Source of the DNA: Rhizobium sp. 11515TR | Lineage (GTDB): Bacteria > Pseudomonadota > Alphaproteobacteria > Rhizobiales > Rhizobiaceae | DNA length: 64,000 nt | Reading direction: 5' to 3' | NCBI RefSeq assembly: GCF_002277895.1 | Contig: NZ_CP022999.1 | Location: forward strand, 1,178,001 to 1,242,000 | Shown here: positions 43,477 to 52,323 of the stretch, piece after piece | Position numbering within the stretch: the first letter of the stretch is position 1 | How the letters are laid out: each line of letters opens with the position of its first letter | The notes under the pieces: model-generated | What the model saw: only the letters and a program-made list of their open reading frames with translations | Told to the model about the DNA's origin: nothing | Databases searched by the model: none | Program-made: the position numbers and the translations under genes

Positions 43477-43842
43477 CTATACGGCTACACGCTCGCGGCC
43501 GAAAATGTCGAGTTCTGAAAGGCGGATGGCTTTGCTCGCCGCCGACGTGCTGCCGATGAGTTCGTCGATCAGAAACGCCACGTAACCGCCAGTCATCTTG
43601 ATGATGGCGATTTCACAGCTTCTTGAGGGCTTGTTGCCCATCGTCGTCGCCAGATCGTAGACCGGCACCAATTCGCCACGATATGAGGTATGACCGAGCG
43701 CGCGGCGCGTATCGTCACTATTGCGAAGCGGGCGCCAATTATCTGCCCGAGCGACAATCGTGCCGTCGATGAACGTGCATAAGGTGTCGTGCACGCGGAC
43801 CACCGTCGCTGCACGGCGCCGAAGAAATGCTGATAGAGGCAT
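43477..43842 (-). CDS. Stand-alone CheW-domain protein
   Basis: This 121-residue protein consists of a CheW fold: the strands TLCTFIDGTIVARADNWRP, HTSYRGELVPVYDLATTMG and GGYVAFLIDELIG are recognisable. CheW links receptors to CheA, but no che gene is nearby. It may serve a distant cluster or be a remnant. The start is unsure because no clear ribosome site precedes the ATG at 43842. Confidence 0.75.
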   Translation of the reverse strand: MPLSAFLRRRAATVVRVHDTLCTFIDGTIVARADNWRPLRNSDDTRRALGHTSYRGELVPVYDLATTMGNKPSRSCEIAIIKMTGGYVAFLIDELIGSTSAASKAIRLSELDIFGRERVAV

Positions 43843-44088
43843 TGAGCACTTTGTCCCCTCTGGGACTCCCCGTTCAAAAGTGCAATCGTCTGAGGCGAAA
43901 ACCCATTCTAGGATGCCTCGGCACTGTCATGGTGCCGCCGAACCTTGTTCAGCCAGACACGTCGATGATAGAGCCGTCGTCTTGATTACCGCTTTTAGGT
44001 TTGTCTAAAATTCTAACGAACGTACGTTTTTCGGCCGAGCATCGGGCTGAAAGGATGATGAAAATCCGGGAATTGAAACAACCGGCGT

Positions 44089-44909
44089 TTAGCTGTGCCT
44101 GCCGCGTCGAAAGGGCCGGACGAGAAATTCGGTCAAGTTTTGGGGCTCTCGGACATTGGGCAGTCCGACATCGGGCCATTCCGTGGCCTTCGGATAATAG
44201 GCGGTTCCGAACAGAATGTCCCAGATTGCCGAGCCGCTGCCGAAATTCTTGTTGAAGTGCTGTCGCTCGACCGAATGGTGAATGCGGTGAAAGCGGTTGT
44301 CGGGAAAGACGTAACGAACCCAGCCCAAGTTCAGCCGCGTCGAGCTATGCTCGAAATAGCCTTGCCAGCGTATGAAGAACACCCAGATCCAGGGAACATA
44401 GTCCTGTTCGAAATCGAAGAGCAGCGAGACGGGAATGATCAGGAACGGAATCCTGAAGATCTCCTCGCTGAAATGGTGGTTGCTGTTGAAGGCGCTCATT
44501 TCCTCGAGCGAATGATGCTCGGCATGGAAGCGCCAGAAGAAGCTGTTGCTATGCTGTAGCCTGTGGAACCAATAGTAGAAGAACTCGCTGACCTGCAGAA
44601 CGAGAAAAGAAGCAGTTATGGCGCCCAGCAGATGCAGTGGCCACGCATTCGAAAATTTCGAGAGGAATGTCAGGTCAATCGCAAACAGCGGCTTTATGCC
44701 GATGGCCGCCCAAAACCAGTAGAAGACTGTAGGCTGGTCTTAGTTATGAGGATGTTCGTCATGCAGAAGATGGCGCCGCGAAGTCTCGATACATAGGTAT
44801 AGCGAGACTTTGGAAAGATGATCTCTGCGGCGAGCAACAGGAATGCGACCGGAAGAATGCGATCGGTGTACTCTTCCATGAAATCAAGCAATTGAAGCAA
44901 ATTTTCCAT
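44089..44909 (-). pseudogene. Fatty acid hydroxylase/sterol desaturase, frameshifted
   Basis: The N-terminal part (from ATG 44909: MENLLQLLDFMEEYTDR, then one membrane segment) ends in an out-of-frame stop near 44694. From about 44735 the rest continues in another frame (FYWFWAAIGIKPLFAIDLTF) and holds all three histidine motifs: HRLQH, HAEHH and HRIHH. One base appears to be missing near 44735-44745. Intact, it would be a typical membrane di-iron hydroxylase of about 270 residues. A sequencing error would equally explain the shift. Confidence 0.75.
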
Positions 44910-45064
44910 TGTCAATTTGCTATCCACGGAACGACGGAGAGGCGATATCCTCCCTTTATCCGGGAATGGCGGTTGCTTCAACTTGATGATTAAAAACTGG
45001 TTAAAGCCATGCTGGCCGGATTGGAGAGACGTTAAACACGTTCCGGATCGTGCCCGATCACGAT

Positions 45065-46108
45065 TCAATCAGCCTGTGGTGCGGCTGTGGACTTGACGGA
45101 TCTGCGCGACCTGTCGCGCCATTCGAGCGGCGTCGTATCAGTGACGCGCCGGAACTCGCGATTGAAGTTCGACTTGGTCTGAAAGCCGGCATCGAACATG
45201 ATTTCCGTCACCGGCTTTTCGGTTTCGGCCAGGAGCGTGCAAGCCTCCGCGATCCGGTACTCGTTGACATATTGCGAGACGTTCTTGCCGGTCGCGCGGT
45301 TGATGGCTGTGGAAATCTGCCGGGCGGGAATCGCAAGCTTGCGCGCCAGCCGGTCGAGATTGAGATCGACATCGCGATAGGCGTGCTTTTCCTTCATCAG
45401 CGTTTGGACGGCATCAAGCGTCTGGGTGTCCTGCAGGATTTCAGCCGGCAGGACAGCCCCTCCCTTGTCGATGGGCGCGTGGCTGCGGCTCGCTGCAGCG
45501 GCTGCGGTGGCCAAAATGGCCAGTCCCACGAGATTTCCGAAGCTGATGACCTTCAACGCATATTCACCACCGGCCCAGGCGAAGTCCAGCCAGATGAAGA
45601 TATCGATTATCGCCGACAAAAGAAGAGCGCCGGCGGCAAAGAGGACGGCCCGATAGGTCGGGCCGGCATTTTCGAATGGCGCGAGGCGAAGCGCGTCCGT
45701 GCCCGAGCGCATGAGAAGCAGGATCGCCGCTGCATAGCCGACGTCGGTCAGTACGATGGCGATATCGATCGCGTCGCGCCACACCGCGATCAGCACGATA
45801 ATGACCCCGGCCGGGAGCGCATGCAGGCAGATCTGCTGAAGTGGAGAAAGCGAGCTTTTGCGCACCAGTCTGGAAACGCCGAGATAGGCAAGTGGCGGCA
45901 CCATCGCGGCCGCCACTGGCATGACATACATGGCGGGCTGAACGGCGTAGCCCCATCGCACACCGGAAAGCGTGGATTGAAACGCACTGAGAAGGATCAG
46001 TGCCTGGAAAGGCAAATTGGGTGGTGCTTCATCATCTCGAGCCTTTACGGCTGCAAAGAGAACGACGAGCAAAATGGCGACGACAAACGGAAATGGAATG
46101 AAGAGCAT
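45065..46108 (-). CDS. Membrane-anchored AraC-family regulator
   Basis: This 347-residue protein has about seven hydrophobic segments in the first 220 residues and a C-terminal AraC HTH pair (LDRLARKLAIPARQISTAIN, then VTEIMFDAGFQTKSNFNREF). I chose the start at 46108 (MLFIPFPF), which matches the usual short N-terminus of this class; an upstream in-frame start at 46201 lacks support. It stands next to the broken hydroxylase on the same strand, a common pairing that suggests it controlled that gene. Confidence 0.85.
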   Translation of the reverse strand: MLFIPFPFVVAILLVVLFAAVKARDDEAPPNLPFQALILLSAFQSTLSGVRWGYAVQPAMYVMPVAAAMVPPLAYLGVSRLVRKSSLSPLQQICLHALPAGVIIVLIAVWRDAIDIAIVLTDVGYAAAILLLMRSGTDALRLAPFENAGPTYRAVLFAAGALLLSAIIDIFIWLDFAWAGGEYALKVISFGNLVGLAILATAAAAASRSHAPIDKGGAVLPAEILQDTQTLDAVQTLMKEKHAYRDVDLNLDRLARKLAIPARQISTAINRATGKNVSQYVNEYRIAEACTLLAETEKPVTEIMFDAGFQTKSNFNREFRRVTDTTPLEWRDRSRRSVKSTAAPQAD

Positions 46109-46904
46109 TGATCGGTTCGTGAAGGATTGGCAGCGCTGTTCCAGCCGATCATGCCGAAAGATAATCCGCGCGGCGACCTCAATCACGTTTGAGGTCATCA
46201 AAATCCTGGGGAGGGGCGCCCATTGGAACGAAGGCGGTCAATTTCGGCCGATCCCTTTACCCTATCCTCTTCGCTTCAAACTTCCGTGACTTACTTTGTC
46301 CGATGCCATGAGTAGAGGAGCGAAACAACATAGGTGCGTTCAAAAATGGACGCAGACAGGCGGATCGATTCTCCTTAGCGTTGGCATCAATCGTGCATTC
46401 GGCGCCCTGGTCGATAATGGCTGGTCCCCATAGCACGATCCGGCAGAATCCGCCTGCGCATGCCCGGTCGCGGCGCAGATAGATTGCCCTTAAGGCCGCG
46501 CGCAAGAAATCCTGAGCGGACCCTGGCGTCATAGCCAGCAGGATGATCTGAAACGCTGCGGCTGATGGGCCATCCAATGCGGCTATGTCGGCGTTGAAGC
46601 CGTAGCGACTGCGGCTCGATTCTCTCGGGCCGCGTATCCGTCATGCTGTTCGACTTCATGGCGTCGGTGTCCTTGCGTCAGTCTCGGGACCGATACGGGA
46701 TTCCCCTTTGAGCGCAGCTTCGCCGTCCGACGGTCTCAGCCAAAGCGGCGCCGGCAAGGTACGGACGACGAGCCCGCATATCGTTGGACGAGAAAAGCAA
46801 TCACTATGAGATTTTAATTTTTTCGCGCATTGCGCCGAATGGAACGGCTATGCATGTCGAGCCATTTTTGCGTGACAGCCAGTTGTTGAGATTGGAGCGC
46901 GAAG
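46109..46904. other. About 800-base gap
   Basis: No supported gene. A minus-strand frame around 46260-46640 has some coding-like content (AAFQIILLAMTPGSAQDFL) but no good start and no family match, so it may be a decayed gene. Confidence 0.35.
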
Positions 46905-47675
46905 ATGTATTTCGAATTGAAGGATACCACCGCTGATCTTCTGGCGAAGTGTCGCCGTCACGAAGAGCTTTGCGATCTTCCACTCGATCTGATCGTCTCC
47001 GAAGATGAGGCCTATGAGATCCAGGCCGTGGCGCAGGATGCACTCGGCTTCGAGCGCAAGGGCTATGCGATTGTCGGCACGAGCGATCTGTCGTGCCGAA
47101 CGCTCGGCCTCAAGGGGCCGATCTACTCAGAAATACCGTCTTCCGCCCTGCAAAAGAGGGCGCAAAGCTTCCGTCTGCCGCCGGGAACCATCGGAATACA
47201 AAGCGAGTTCGTTTTCACGATGCTGAGGCCATTTCCCGACGAAGGCGAGCAAATCTCCCTCGATAGCGTGGCGGATGCGGTCATGAGCTGCCGCCCTGCA
47301 ATCGGGGTCGTCGGCCGCCGGACGCGGCGAGCGTTCGCCGGCGCAAACGCCGCGATTGCGGACTTCGGCCTGCATGTCGCGACGCTCTGCGGCGACCATG
47401 CCGCAAATGTGGACATCGGCGCTCTTTCGACAATCGAGGTCACGGCGTTTCTGTTTCGGCAGACCATGGTGTCCGGCAGCTCGTCGGCGGTCATGGGCAA
47501 TCCGTTGAACGCGGTTGCGTGGCTTGCCGCGGCGCTTGCGGCAAACGGTAGGCGGCTCGAGCCGAGCGATATCGTAGCGACCGGCTCCTGCACTGCGGTC
47601 CTCCAGGTCCGCGCCGGCCAACATTTGGCCGTCGACTTCGGGCCGCTTGGCCAGGTCGAATGCGTCTTCAATTAA
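46905..47675 (+). CDS. 2-keto-4-pentenoate hydratase/FAH-like family enzyme
   Basis: This 256-residue protein resembles MhpD/HpaH hydratases: YEIQAVAQDALGFERKGYAIVG near the start (helical entry of the family), RPAIGVVGRR in the middle and GSCTAVLQVRAGQHLAVDFG near the end, where metal-binding acidic residues lie. It would hydrate a 2-oxo-alkenoate. No ring-cleavage partner genes are present. attggagcgcg precedes ATG 46905. Two small genes follow within 27 bases. Confidence 0.8.
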   Translation: MYFELKDTTADLLAKCRRHEELCDLPLDLIVSEDEAYEIQAVAQDALGFERKGYAIVGTSDLSCRTLGLKGPIYSEIPSSALQKRAQSFRLPPGTIGIQSEFVFTMLRPFPDEGEQISLDSVADAVMSCRPAIGVVGRRTRRAFAGANAAIADFGLHVATLCGDHAANVDIGALSTIEVTAFLFRQTMVSGSSSAVMGNPLNAVAWLAAALAANGRRLEPSDIVATGSCTAVLQVRAGQHLAVDFGPLGQVECVFN

Positions 47676-47701
47676 AATGAATCATATCGAAAGGATGGAT
47701 A

Positions 47702-47860
47702 ATGCGGCCGCAGCGAAAGCCATTCGTGGTCGAGATCAAGAAGAACCGGTGTTCCCGCACGAAATCCTCTCTTGAGCAAGCGACGCATGAGAGCACGCGC
47801 GCGCAAAAAGGTGCTGGGACGAGTGTGGGCCTGACCCTTCAGCGTAGGGATCGGGGCTGA
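47702..47860 (+). CDS. 52-residue basic protein, coupled to the next gene
   Basis: The protein begins MRPQRKPFVVEIKKNR and is very rich in R, K and S, a pattern I have seen in small conserved rhizobial proteins of unknown role. aaaggatggat precedes the ATG at 47702. Its TGA overlaps the next ATG by one base, a strong coding sign. Confidence 0.6.
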   Translation: MRPQRKPFVVEIKKNRCSRTKSSLEQATHESTRAQKGAGTSVGLTLQRRDRG

Positions 47861-48099
47861 TGGTCAGTCGGAACATTCCTCACGAATATTTCCTGCTTTC
47901 CGCAACAAGGGAAGAAGGCCCTGTTGTCGGCTATGTCAACGGCAAACCTATTTCGGCTGCCGTCGTGGACAGAAACGGCAGCCGCTACCGGTTCGTCGGC
48001 ATTGCCGTTCGGGATCGCGAAGGCAGGCTCGACGTTCTGAAGCTCAGGCAGGGAGAATGGATCGTCGCGCCAGATCTGATCTATGAGGCGGCAGCCTGA
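47860..48099 (+). CDS. 79-residue protein of unknown function
   Basis: This is a soluble, strand-rich protein (GPVVGYVNGKPISAAVV, YRFVGIAVRDREGRLDVL, EWIVAPDLIYE) with no signal peptide. It starts inside the upstream stop (TGATG), so it is translationally coupled. Function unknown; the pair may be a regulator and partner. Confidence 0.65.
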   Translation: MVSRNIPHEYFLLSATREEGPVVGYVNGKPISAAVVDRNGSRYRFVGIAVRDREGRLDVLKLRQGEWIVAPDLIYEAAA

Positions 48100-48196
48100 T
48101 GCCGAGCCTTACAGGCGTTCCATAGCATAATATCTCAGCCTCTTCGGCGACTTCCATCTGGTGTTTGATCTCGATCAGAATGCCGTGGATATGATC

Positions 48197-48922
48197 TCAG
48201 GCGATCATATAGCCGCCATCGATCGGCACGGAGATGCCGTTCACCATGGCCGCCGCGTCGGAAAGCAAGAAAAGGATCACTTCCGCAACCTCCGCCGGTT
48301 CGACAAAGCGGCCGACCGGAATGCGATCGCGCATGGGTGCTGCCTTTTCGGGATCGCTCCATGCCTTGACCGCCATCGGTGTCAGCGTCACCGTCGGGTG
48401 CACGCCGTTGACGCGAATACCCTTGGGAGCCAGCTCCCGGGCCATCACGCGCGTCAGGCCGTCCAGGCCGCCCTTCGATGCGCAATAGGACGCATGATCC
48501 GGTATGCCGATAAAGGCGGCAATGGAGGAGACATTGACGATTGCGCCGGGAAGACCTTTGCCGATCAACGAGCGGGCGAATTCCTGGGCCACGATCATCG
48601 GCGCCCGGGTGTTGACCGCATGCAGATGGTCGAAGGCTTCGACCGTGGTCTCAAGGAACGGCTGCAGCTCGGTCGTGCCTGCGCAGTTGACCAGATAATC
48701 TGCCGGCAGGGCAGCGATTGCTGCCTCCCGTGTTCTATCGGCGTCGGCAAGATCGACCTGAATGGCTTCGCAGCCCAGCTCATCACGCAAGGACGTGACG
48801 TCTGCTACGCTTCTGGTCAGCGCCACGACATGTGCGCCGCGTTTTATCAGCATTTCCGCCGTCACTCGGCCAATGCCCTTGCCTGCGCCGGTGACGATCA
48901 CTCTCTTGCCTTCGAAACTCAT
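48197..48922 (-). CDS. Short-chain dehydrogenase, L-xylulose reductase-like
   Basis: This 241-residue SDR has the NAD motif TGAGKGIG, the NCAGT strand, catalytic S in VSSIAAF and YCASK with lysine. It resembles the dicarbonyl/L-xylulose reductase branch, interconverting a ketose and its polyol. It is divergent from the PfkB kinase gene across 405 bases, fitting a sugar/polyol role. Exact substrate unknown. Confidence 0.88.
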   Translation of the reverse strand: MSFEGKRVIVTGAGKGIGRVTAEMLIKRGAHVVALTRSVADVTSLRDELGCEAIQVDLADADRTREAAIAALPADYLVNCAGTTELQPFLETTVEAFDHLHAVNTRAPMIVAQEFARSLIGKGLPGAIVNVSSIAAFIGIPDHASYCASKGGLDGLTRVMARELAPKGIRVNGVHPTVTLTPMAVKAWSDPEKAAPMRDRIPVGRFVEPAEVAEVILFLLSDAAAMVNGISVPIDGGYMIA

Positions 48923-49327
48923 CGGAACTTCCTCTTTCGATCTCCTGCCTGTTTTCCGATCGAAGAGGCGAATGCGGCGGGGGTCAATATGAAATTGCAG
49001 CGTTCTATCCGAAGCGAACCGAATTTCTTCGCAAGCGATGGCATCCGCAAGCAGCGCAAGTCGCTGAATTTTACGTATCTGTTCCGGCGATCCATAATTG
49101 CCGCGTCGAAGGGTCGCGCTCGCAAGCCGCTGGAATCATGCTTGAATTCATTGCGAATGCTGAAATCGCCATGAAAGAGAAGAATGCTTCTGGTCGGACG
49201 TTCAACGCAGCATATATGTTTCGCCAGTGTTTCTCTTACTGGAAAACAATCAGTCTTGCGATGAGGATGGAGCGCAACGACACGCCGCCGCGGATTGAGG
49301 ACAACAGGTATCGAAAGCAGGATTGCA
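48923..49327. other. 405-base divergent intergenic region
   Basis: It holds the promoters of the SDR (minus) and the kinase (plus). No operator palindrome stood out and no small gene is supported. Confidence 0.4.
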
Positions 49328-50305
49328 ATGAGTTCAGTACTGGCACCCGACCAGCTTGGCCCAACGGTCTGCGTCGGGGAAATCCTCGTGGAAATCGTCG
49401 CCACGACGGTCGGCAATGGTTTCACGGAAGCACAACCGCTCGTCGGACCGTTTGCCAGCGGCGCGCCGGCGATCTTCATTTCCCAGTGCGGGCGGCTTGG
49501 CGGCAGCGCAGCAATGATCGGTGCTGTCGGCACCGATGATTTCGGCCGCGTGAATCTCGAAAGGCTCAAGGGCGATGGCGTCGATATCTCGGCAATATCC
49601 ATCGACCCGGACTATCCGACAGGCAGCGCCTTCGTTCGCTACCGTAAGGACGGCTCCCGCGACTTCGTCTATAATATCGCGACGTCAGCGGCTGCTCGCT
49701 TGGGCTGGAGCGACGGCGTCAGCAATCTCATCAGCCGTGCGGGACACCTGCATGTGATGGGTTCGGCGCTATCCGTTCCGAGCGCGTGTGAGGTGATCGA
49801 CAAGGCAGTCGATATCATCAAGGCCCGCGGCGGCACGCTTTCCGTCGATCCGAACATTCGCAAGGAACTCAAGCTCGACGAGGCGACCGAACAGCGGTTT
49901 GCCCGGCTTGTGGCCAAGGCCGATCTGCTGCTGCCCTCTGGGGAGGAGCTTGAGCGTGCGGCCGGCGTCGAGGGCGAAACCAATGCGATCCGCCGCCTGT
50001 TCGAAATCGGGGTCAAGGAAATCGTTCTGAAGCGTGGGGCTGATGGCGCGACTTATTACAGCAGGGAAGGCGAGCGCATCGATGCGCCAGCCTTCATCGT
50101 CAGGGAGATCGATCCGACCGGCGCCGGCGATTGCTTCGGCGGCGCCTATCTCACCTGTCGCCGTCTGGGCATGTCGGCGGCAGACGCCCTGACCTATGCG
50201 GCTGCGGCAGGGGCGCGCAATGTCACCGTTGTCGGCCCGATGGAGGGGGCTGGCACCCGAGAGCAACTCGACGCGTTCATCGCAGCCACGGAAAGACGCT
50301 CCTGA
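49328..50305 (+). CDS. PfkB family sugar kinase (tagatose kinase-like)
   Basis: This 325-residue ribokinase-fold enzyme has CVGEILVEIV at the start, GRLGGSAAMIGAVG in the substrate region and the C-terminal signature DPTGAGDCFGGAYL with catalytic Asp. Its neighbours (ribitol- and galactitol-type dehydrogenases) make a ketose substrate likely, as in the galactitol-tagatose route of related rhizobia. Start 49328 preferred over upstream ATG 49295 by alignment; ribosome site weak. Confidence 0.85.
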   Translation: MSSVLAPDQLGPTVCVGEILVEIVATTVGNGFTEAQPLVGPFASGAPAIFISQCGRLGGSAAMIGAVGTDDFGRVNLERLKGDGVDISAISIDPDYPTGSAFVRYRKDGSRDFVYNIATSAAARLGWSDGVSNLISRAGHLHVMGSALSVPSACEVIDKAVDIIKARGGTLSVDPNIRKELKLDEATEQRFARLVAKADLLLPSGEELERAAGVEGETNAIRRLFEIGVKEIVLKRGADGATYYSREGERIDAPAFIVREIDPTGAGDCFGGAYLTCRRLGMSAADALTYAAAAGARNVTVVGPMEGAGTREQLDAFIAATERRS

Positions 50306-50487
50306 TGCGGATCCGTTCCGGCGACGGGCGGTGTTTGGAGGTACAGGCTGTTCGATGACGGTCGCTCCATAGGCGCGATAGACCTGATCGCACTGTGGAT
50401 GTCGCAGACTATCTCGAGCTTTGCCAATGATTACCCGGTCTGCAGTGCCAGTAAATGATAGCTGTTTAATCCAAGGAGGAGGAGATC

Positions 50488-51213
50488 ATGGACGAATTGA
50501 AGACGAAAATCGCCGCGGTGACCGGCGCGGCATCGGGGATCGGGCTCGCCTCGAGCGAGGCCATGATTGCGGCGGGAGCGAAGGTCGTCTTGATCGATCG
50601 CGATGAGAGAGCATTGGCATCGGTGTGCGAGCGCCTGGGTGACGGGGCCATCCCGCTTGTCGTCGATCTGCTCGATCCGGAACAATGTGCCTCGCTGTTG
50701 GATGGCATTCTCGCCAAGGTCGATCACCTCGATATCCTTCACGCGAATGCCGGCACCTATATCGGCGGCGACTTGGTGGAGGCCAATCTCGATGCCATAG
50801 ACAGGATGCTCAACCTCAACGTCAATGTCGTCATCAAGAATGTTCGAACCGTCGCGCCGCATATGATCGAGCGTGGGACGGGTGACATCATCGTCACGAG
50901 CTCGGTCGCAGGGCATTCGGCCATCCCTTGGGAGCCGGTCTATTCGCCTTCGAAATGGGCAATGACCAGCTTCGTCCAGGCCATGCGGCGCCAGCTTCTG
51001 AAGAGCGGTGTTCGTGTCGGCTCTGTCTCTCCGGGCCCGGTCATCAGTGCCTTGCTTGCCGACTGGCCCGAAGAAAACCTGCGCAAGGCCAAGGAAGCTG
51101 GCGCCTTGATCGAGCCCAAGGAAGTCGCAGATGCCATCATTTTCATGCTGACACGTCCGCGCAACGTGACGATCCGCGACGTCGTAGTTCTGCCGAGCGC
51201 CTTCGATATCTGA
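50488..51213 (+). CDS. SDR, ribitol 2-dehydrogenase-like
   Basis: This 241-residue SDR has the motifs TGAASGIG, HANAGTYIGG, TSSVAGHSAIPWEPVYSPSK and VSPGPVISALLADWP. The HANAG motif, the missing Asn in the usual NAG position and the C-terminal NVTIRDVVVLPSAFDI match ribitol 2-dehydrogenases of rhizobia. It would oxidise a polyol to a 2-ketose. A very strong aaggaggaggag precedes the ATG; the next SDR starts 11 bases on. Confidence 0.88.
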   Translation: MDELKTKIAAVTGAASGIGLASSEAMIAAGAKVVLIDRDERALASVCERLGDGAIPLVVDLLDPEQCASLLDGILAKVDHLDILHANAGTYIGGDLVEANLDAIDRMLNLNVNVVIKNVRTVAPHMIERGTGDIIVTSSVAGHSAIPWEPVYSPSKWAMTSFVQAMRRQLLKSGVRVGSVSPGPVISALLADWPEENLRKAKEAGALIEPKEVADAIIFMLTRPRNVTIRDVVVLPSAFDI

Positions 51214-51224
51214 GGAGTAAAGCC

Positions 51225-51998
51225 ATGGGTTATCAGGAGAAATTCCGGCTCGATGGCGAGCGGGCCGTGGTTACGGGCGGTGGCCGCGCCATCGGCCTTT
51301 GCTGCGTAGAGGCACTGGCTGAAGCTGGCGCTGCAGTCGTTGTCATCGAGCGTGACGAGGCCGATGCACGGGGAGCTTTCGCTTTGCGAGACAAGGGTTA
51401 CGACATCGATCTGCGGATCGGCGATGTCACGGACTCCGCGCGAATGGAAGCGATCGCCACGGAACTCGCCGATGGCGGCCATGCCGCGACGATCCTGGTG
51501 AACAATGCCGGGATCGGTCAGAGCGGCATACCCTCGCAGGATGTCAGCGACGCCGATTGGCTGCGAATGATGGATGTCAATGTCAATGGCGTTTTCTGGT
51601 GCTCGCGCGCCTTCGGCCGTTACATGATTGCTCAGAAACGCGGCGTCATTGTCAATCTCGGCTCGATGTCCGGAATCATCTGCAATAGGCCGCAGCCGCA
51701 GACGCCATACAACGTTTCCAAAGCGGCGGTCCATCATCTCACGCGGTCGATGGCGGCAGAATGGGCGGAGCATGGCGTCCGCGTGAATGCCGTCGCTCCC
51801 ACCTATATCGAGACGCCTATGGTGATGGCGGTCGAGGCCAATCGTGAACGCATTCCGGTCTGGCTTGCCGATACGCCGATGGGGCGGATGGGAACGCCAG
51901 AGGAAGTCGCCAGCGCAGTTCTTTTCCTTGCATCGGGCGCTGCAAGCCTGATGACGGGAGCGATCGTCAACGTGGATGCCGGCTTGACCTGCTGGTAG
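51225..51998 (+). CDS. SDR, galactitol/polyol 2-dehydrogenase-like
   Basis: This 257-residue SDR starts MGYQEKFRLDGERAVVTGG and contains NLGSMSGIICNRPQPQTPY, and ends GLTCW, a pattern shared with the Rhodobacter galactitol dehydrogenase and D-arabitol dehydrogenases. Catalytic S, Y and K are present (GSMSG, YNVSK). Paired with the ribitol-type enzyme and the PfkB kinase it forms a polyol-oxidising operon. No transporter is in the immediate area. Confidence 0.88.
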   Translation: MGYQEKFRLDGERAVVTGGGRAIGLCCVEALAEAGAAVVVIERDEADARGAFALRDKGYDIDLRIGDVTDSARMEAIATELADGGHAATILVNNAGIGQSGIPSQDVSDADWLRMMDVNVNGVFWCSRAFGRYMIAQKRGVIVNLGSMSGIICNRPQPQTPYNVSKAAVHHLTRSMAAEWAEHGVRVNAVAPTYIETPMVMAVEANRERIPVWLADTPMGRMGTPEEVASAVLFLASGAASLMTGAIVNVDAGLTCW

Positions 51999-52323
51999 GC
52001 CTTTCCTGCGTCGAAGCGCATTCCCTCGCGTAACGCTGCTCGGCAGAGCCGATGCTACGCGGCTTGCATTCGGCTATCGCACCCTTTGCCGCCGGGAGAG
52101 GTCTCAGATTCGGGAGCCGGCTGACTATATCTAGCCGGAGCAGTGATTCTGCCGAGGGAGTGAGCATCCTTGTAGCCGCGTTTGAGCTTACTCAACCTTG
52201 ATGTCGCAAATGATCTGGATATTTTACCAGATTAAGTAGTACGCTTTCGATACCGGTACGGGATTCTTCGTGACCCTCGGGCCACGAGATTCCCGTCAAG
52301 GAAACGATAAACAGGTAGTTGTC
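51999..52323. other. 325-base gap upstream of the cyclopropane synthase gene
   Basis: No gene supported. It contains the inverted repeat at 52213 and probably the promoter of the synthase gene. Confidence 0.45.
52213..52232. promoter_or_regulatory. Inverted repeat ATCTGG-N8-CCAGAT before cfa
   Basis: Two perfect 6-bp arms with an AT-rich 8-base centre, 92 bases before the cfa start. The spacing of one and a bit helical turns fits a dimeric repressor or activator. No matching regulator is obvious nearby. Confidence 0.45.

Noticed and set aside
44700..44760. Programmed frameshift in the hydroxylase gene
   Set aside because: No slippery heptamer or downstream structure is visible; a one-base loss or sequencing error explains it better.
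46257..46640. Minus-strand frame in the gap before the hydratase
   Set aside because: Weak coding character and no usable start; at best a decayed gene.
52270..52323. Earlier GTG start for cfa
   Set aside because: The extra 18 residues are not family-like, and the region just upstream looks regulatory.
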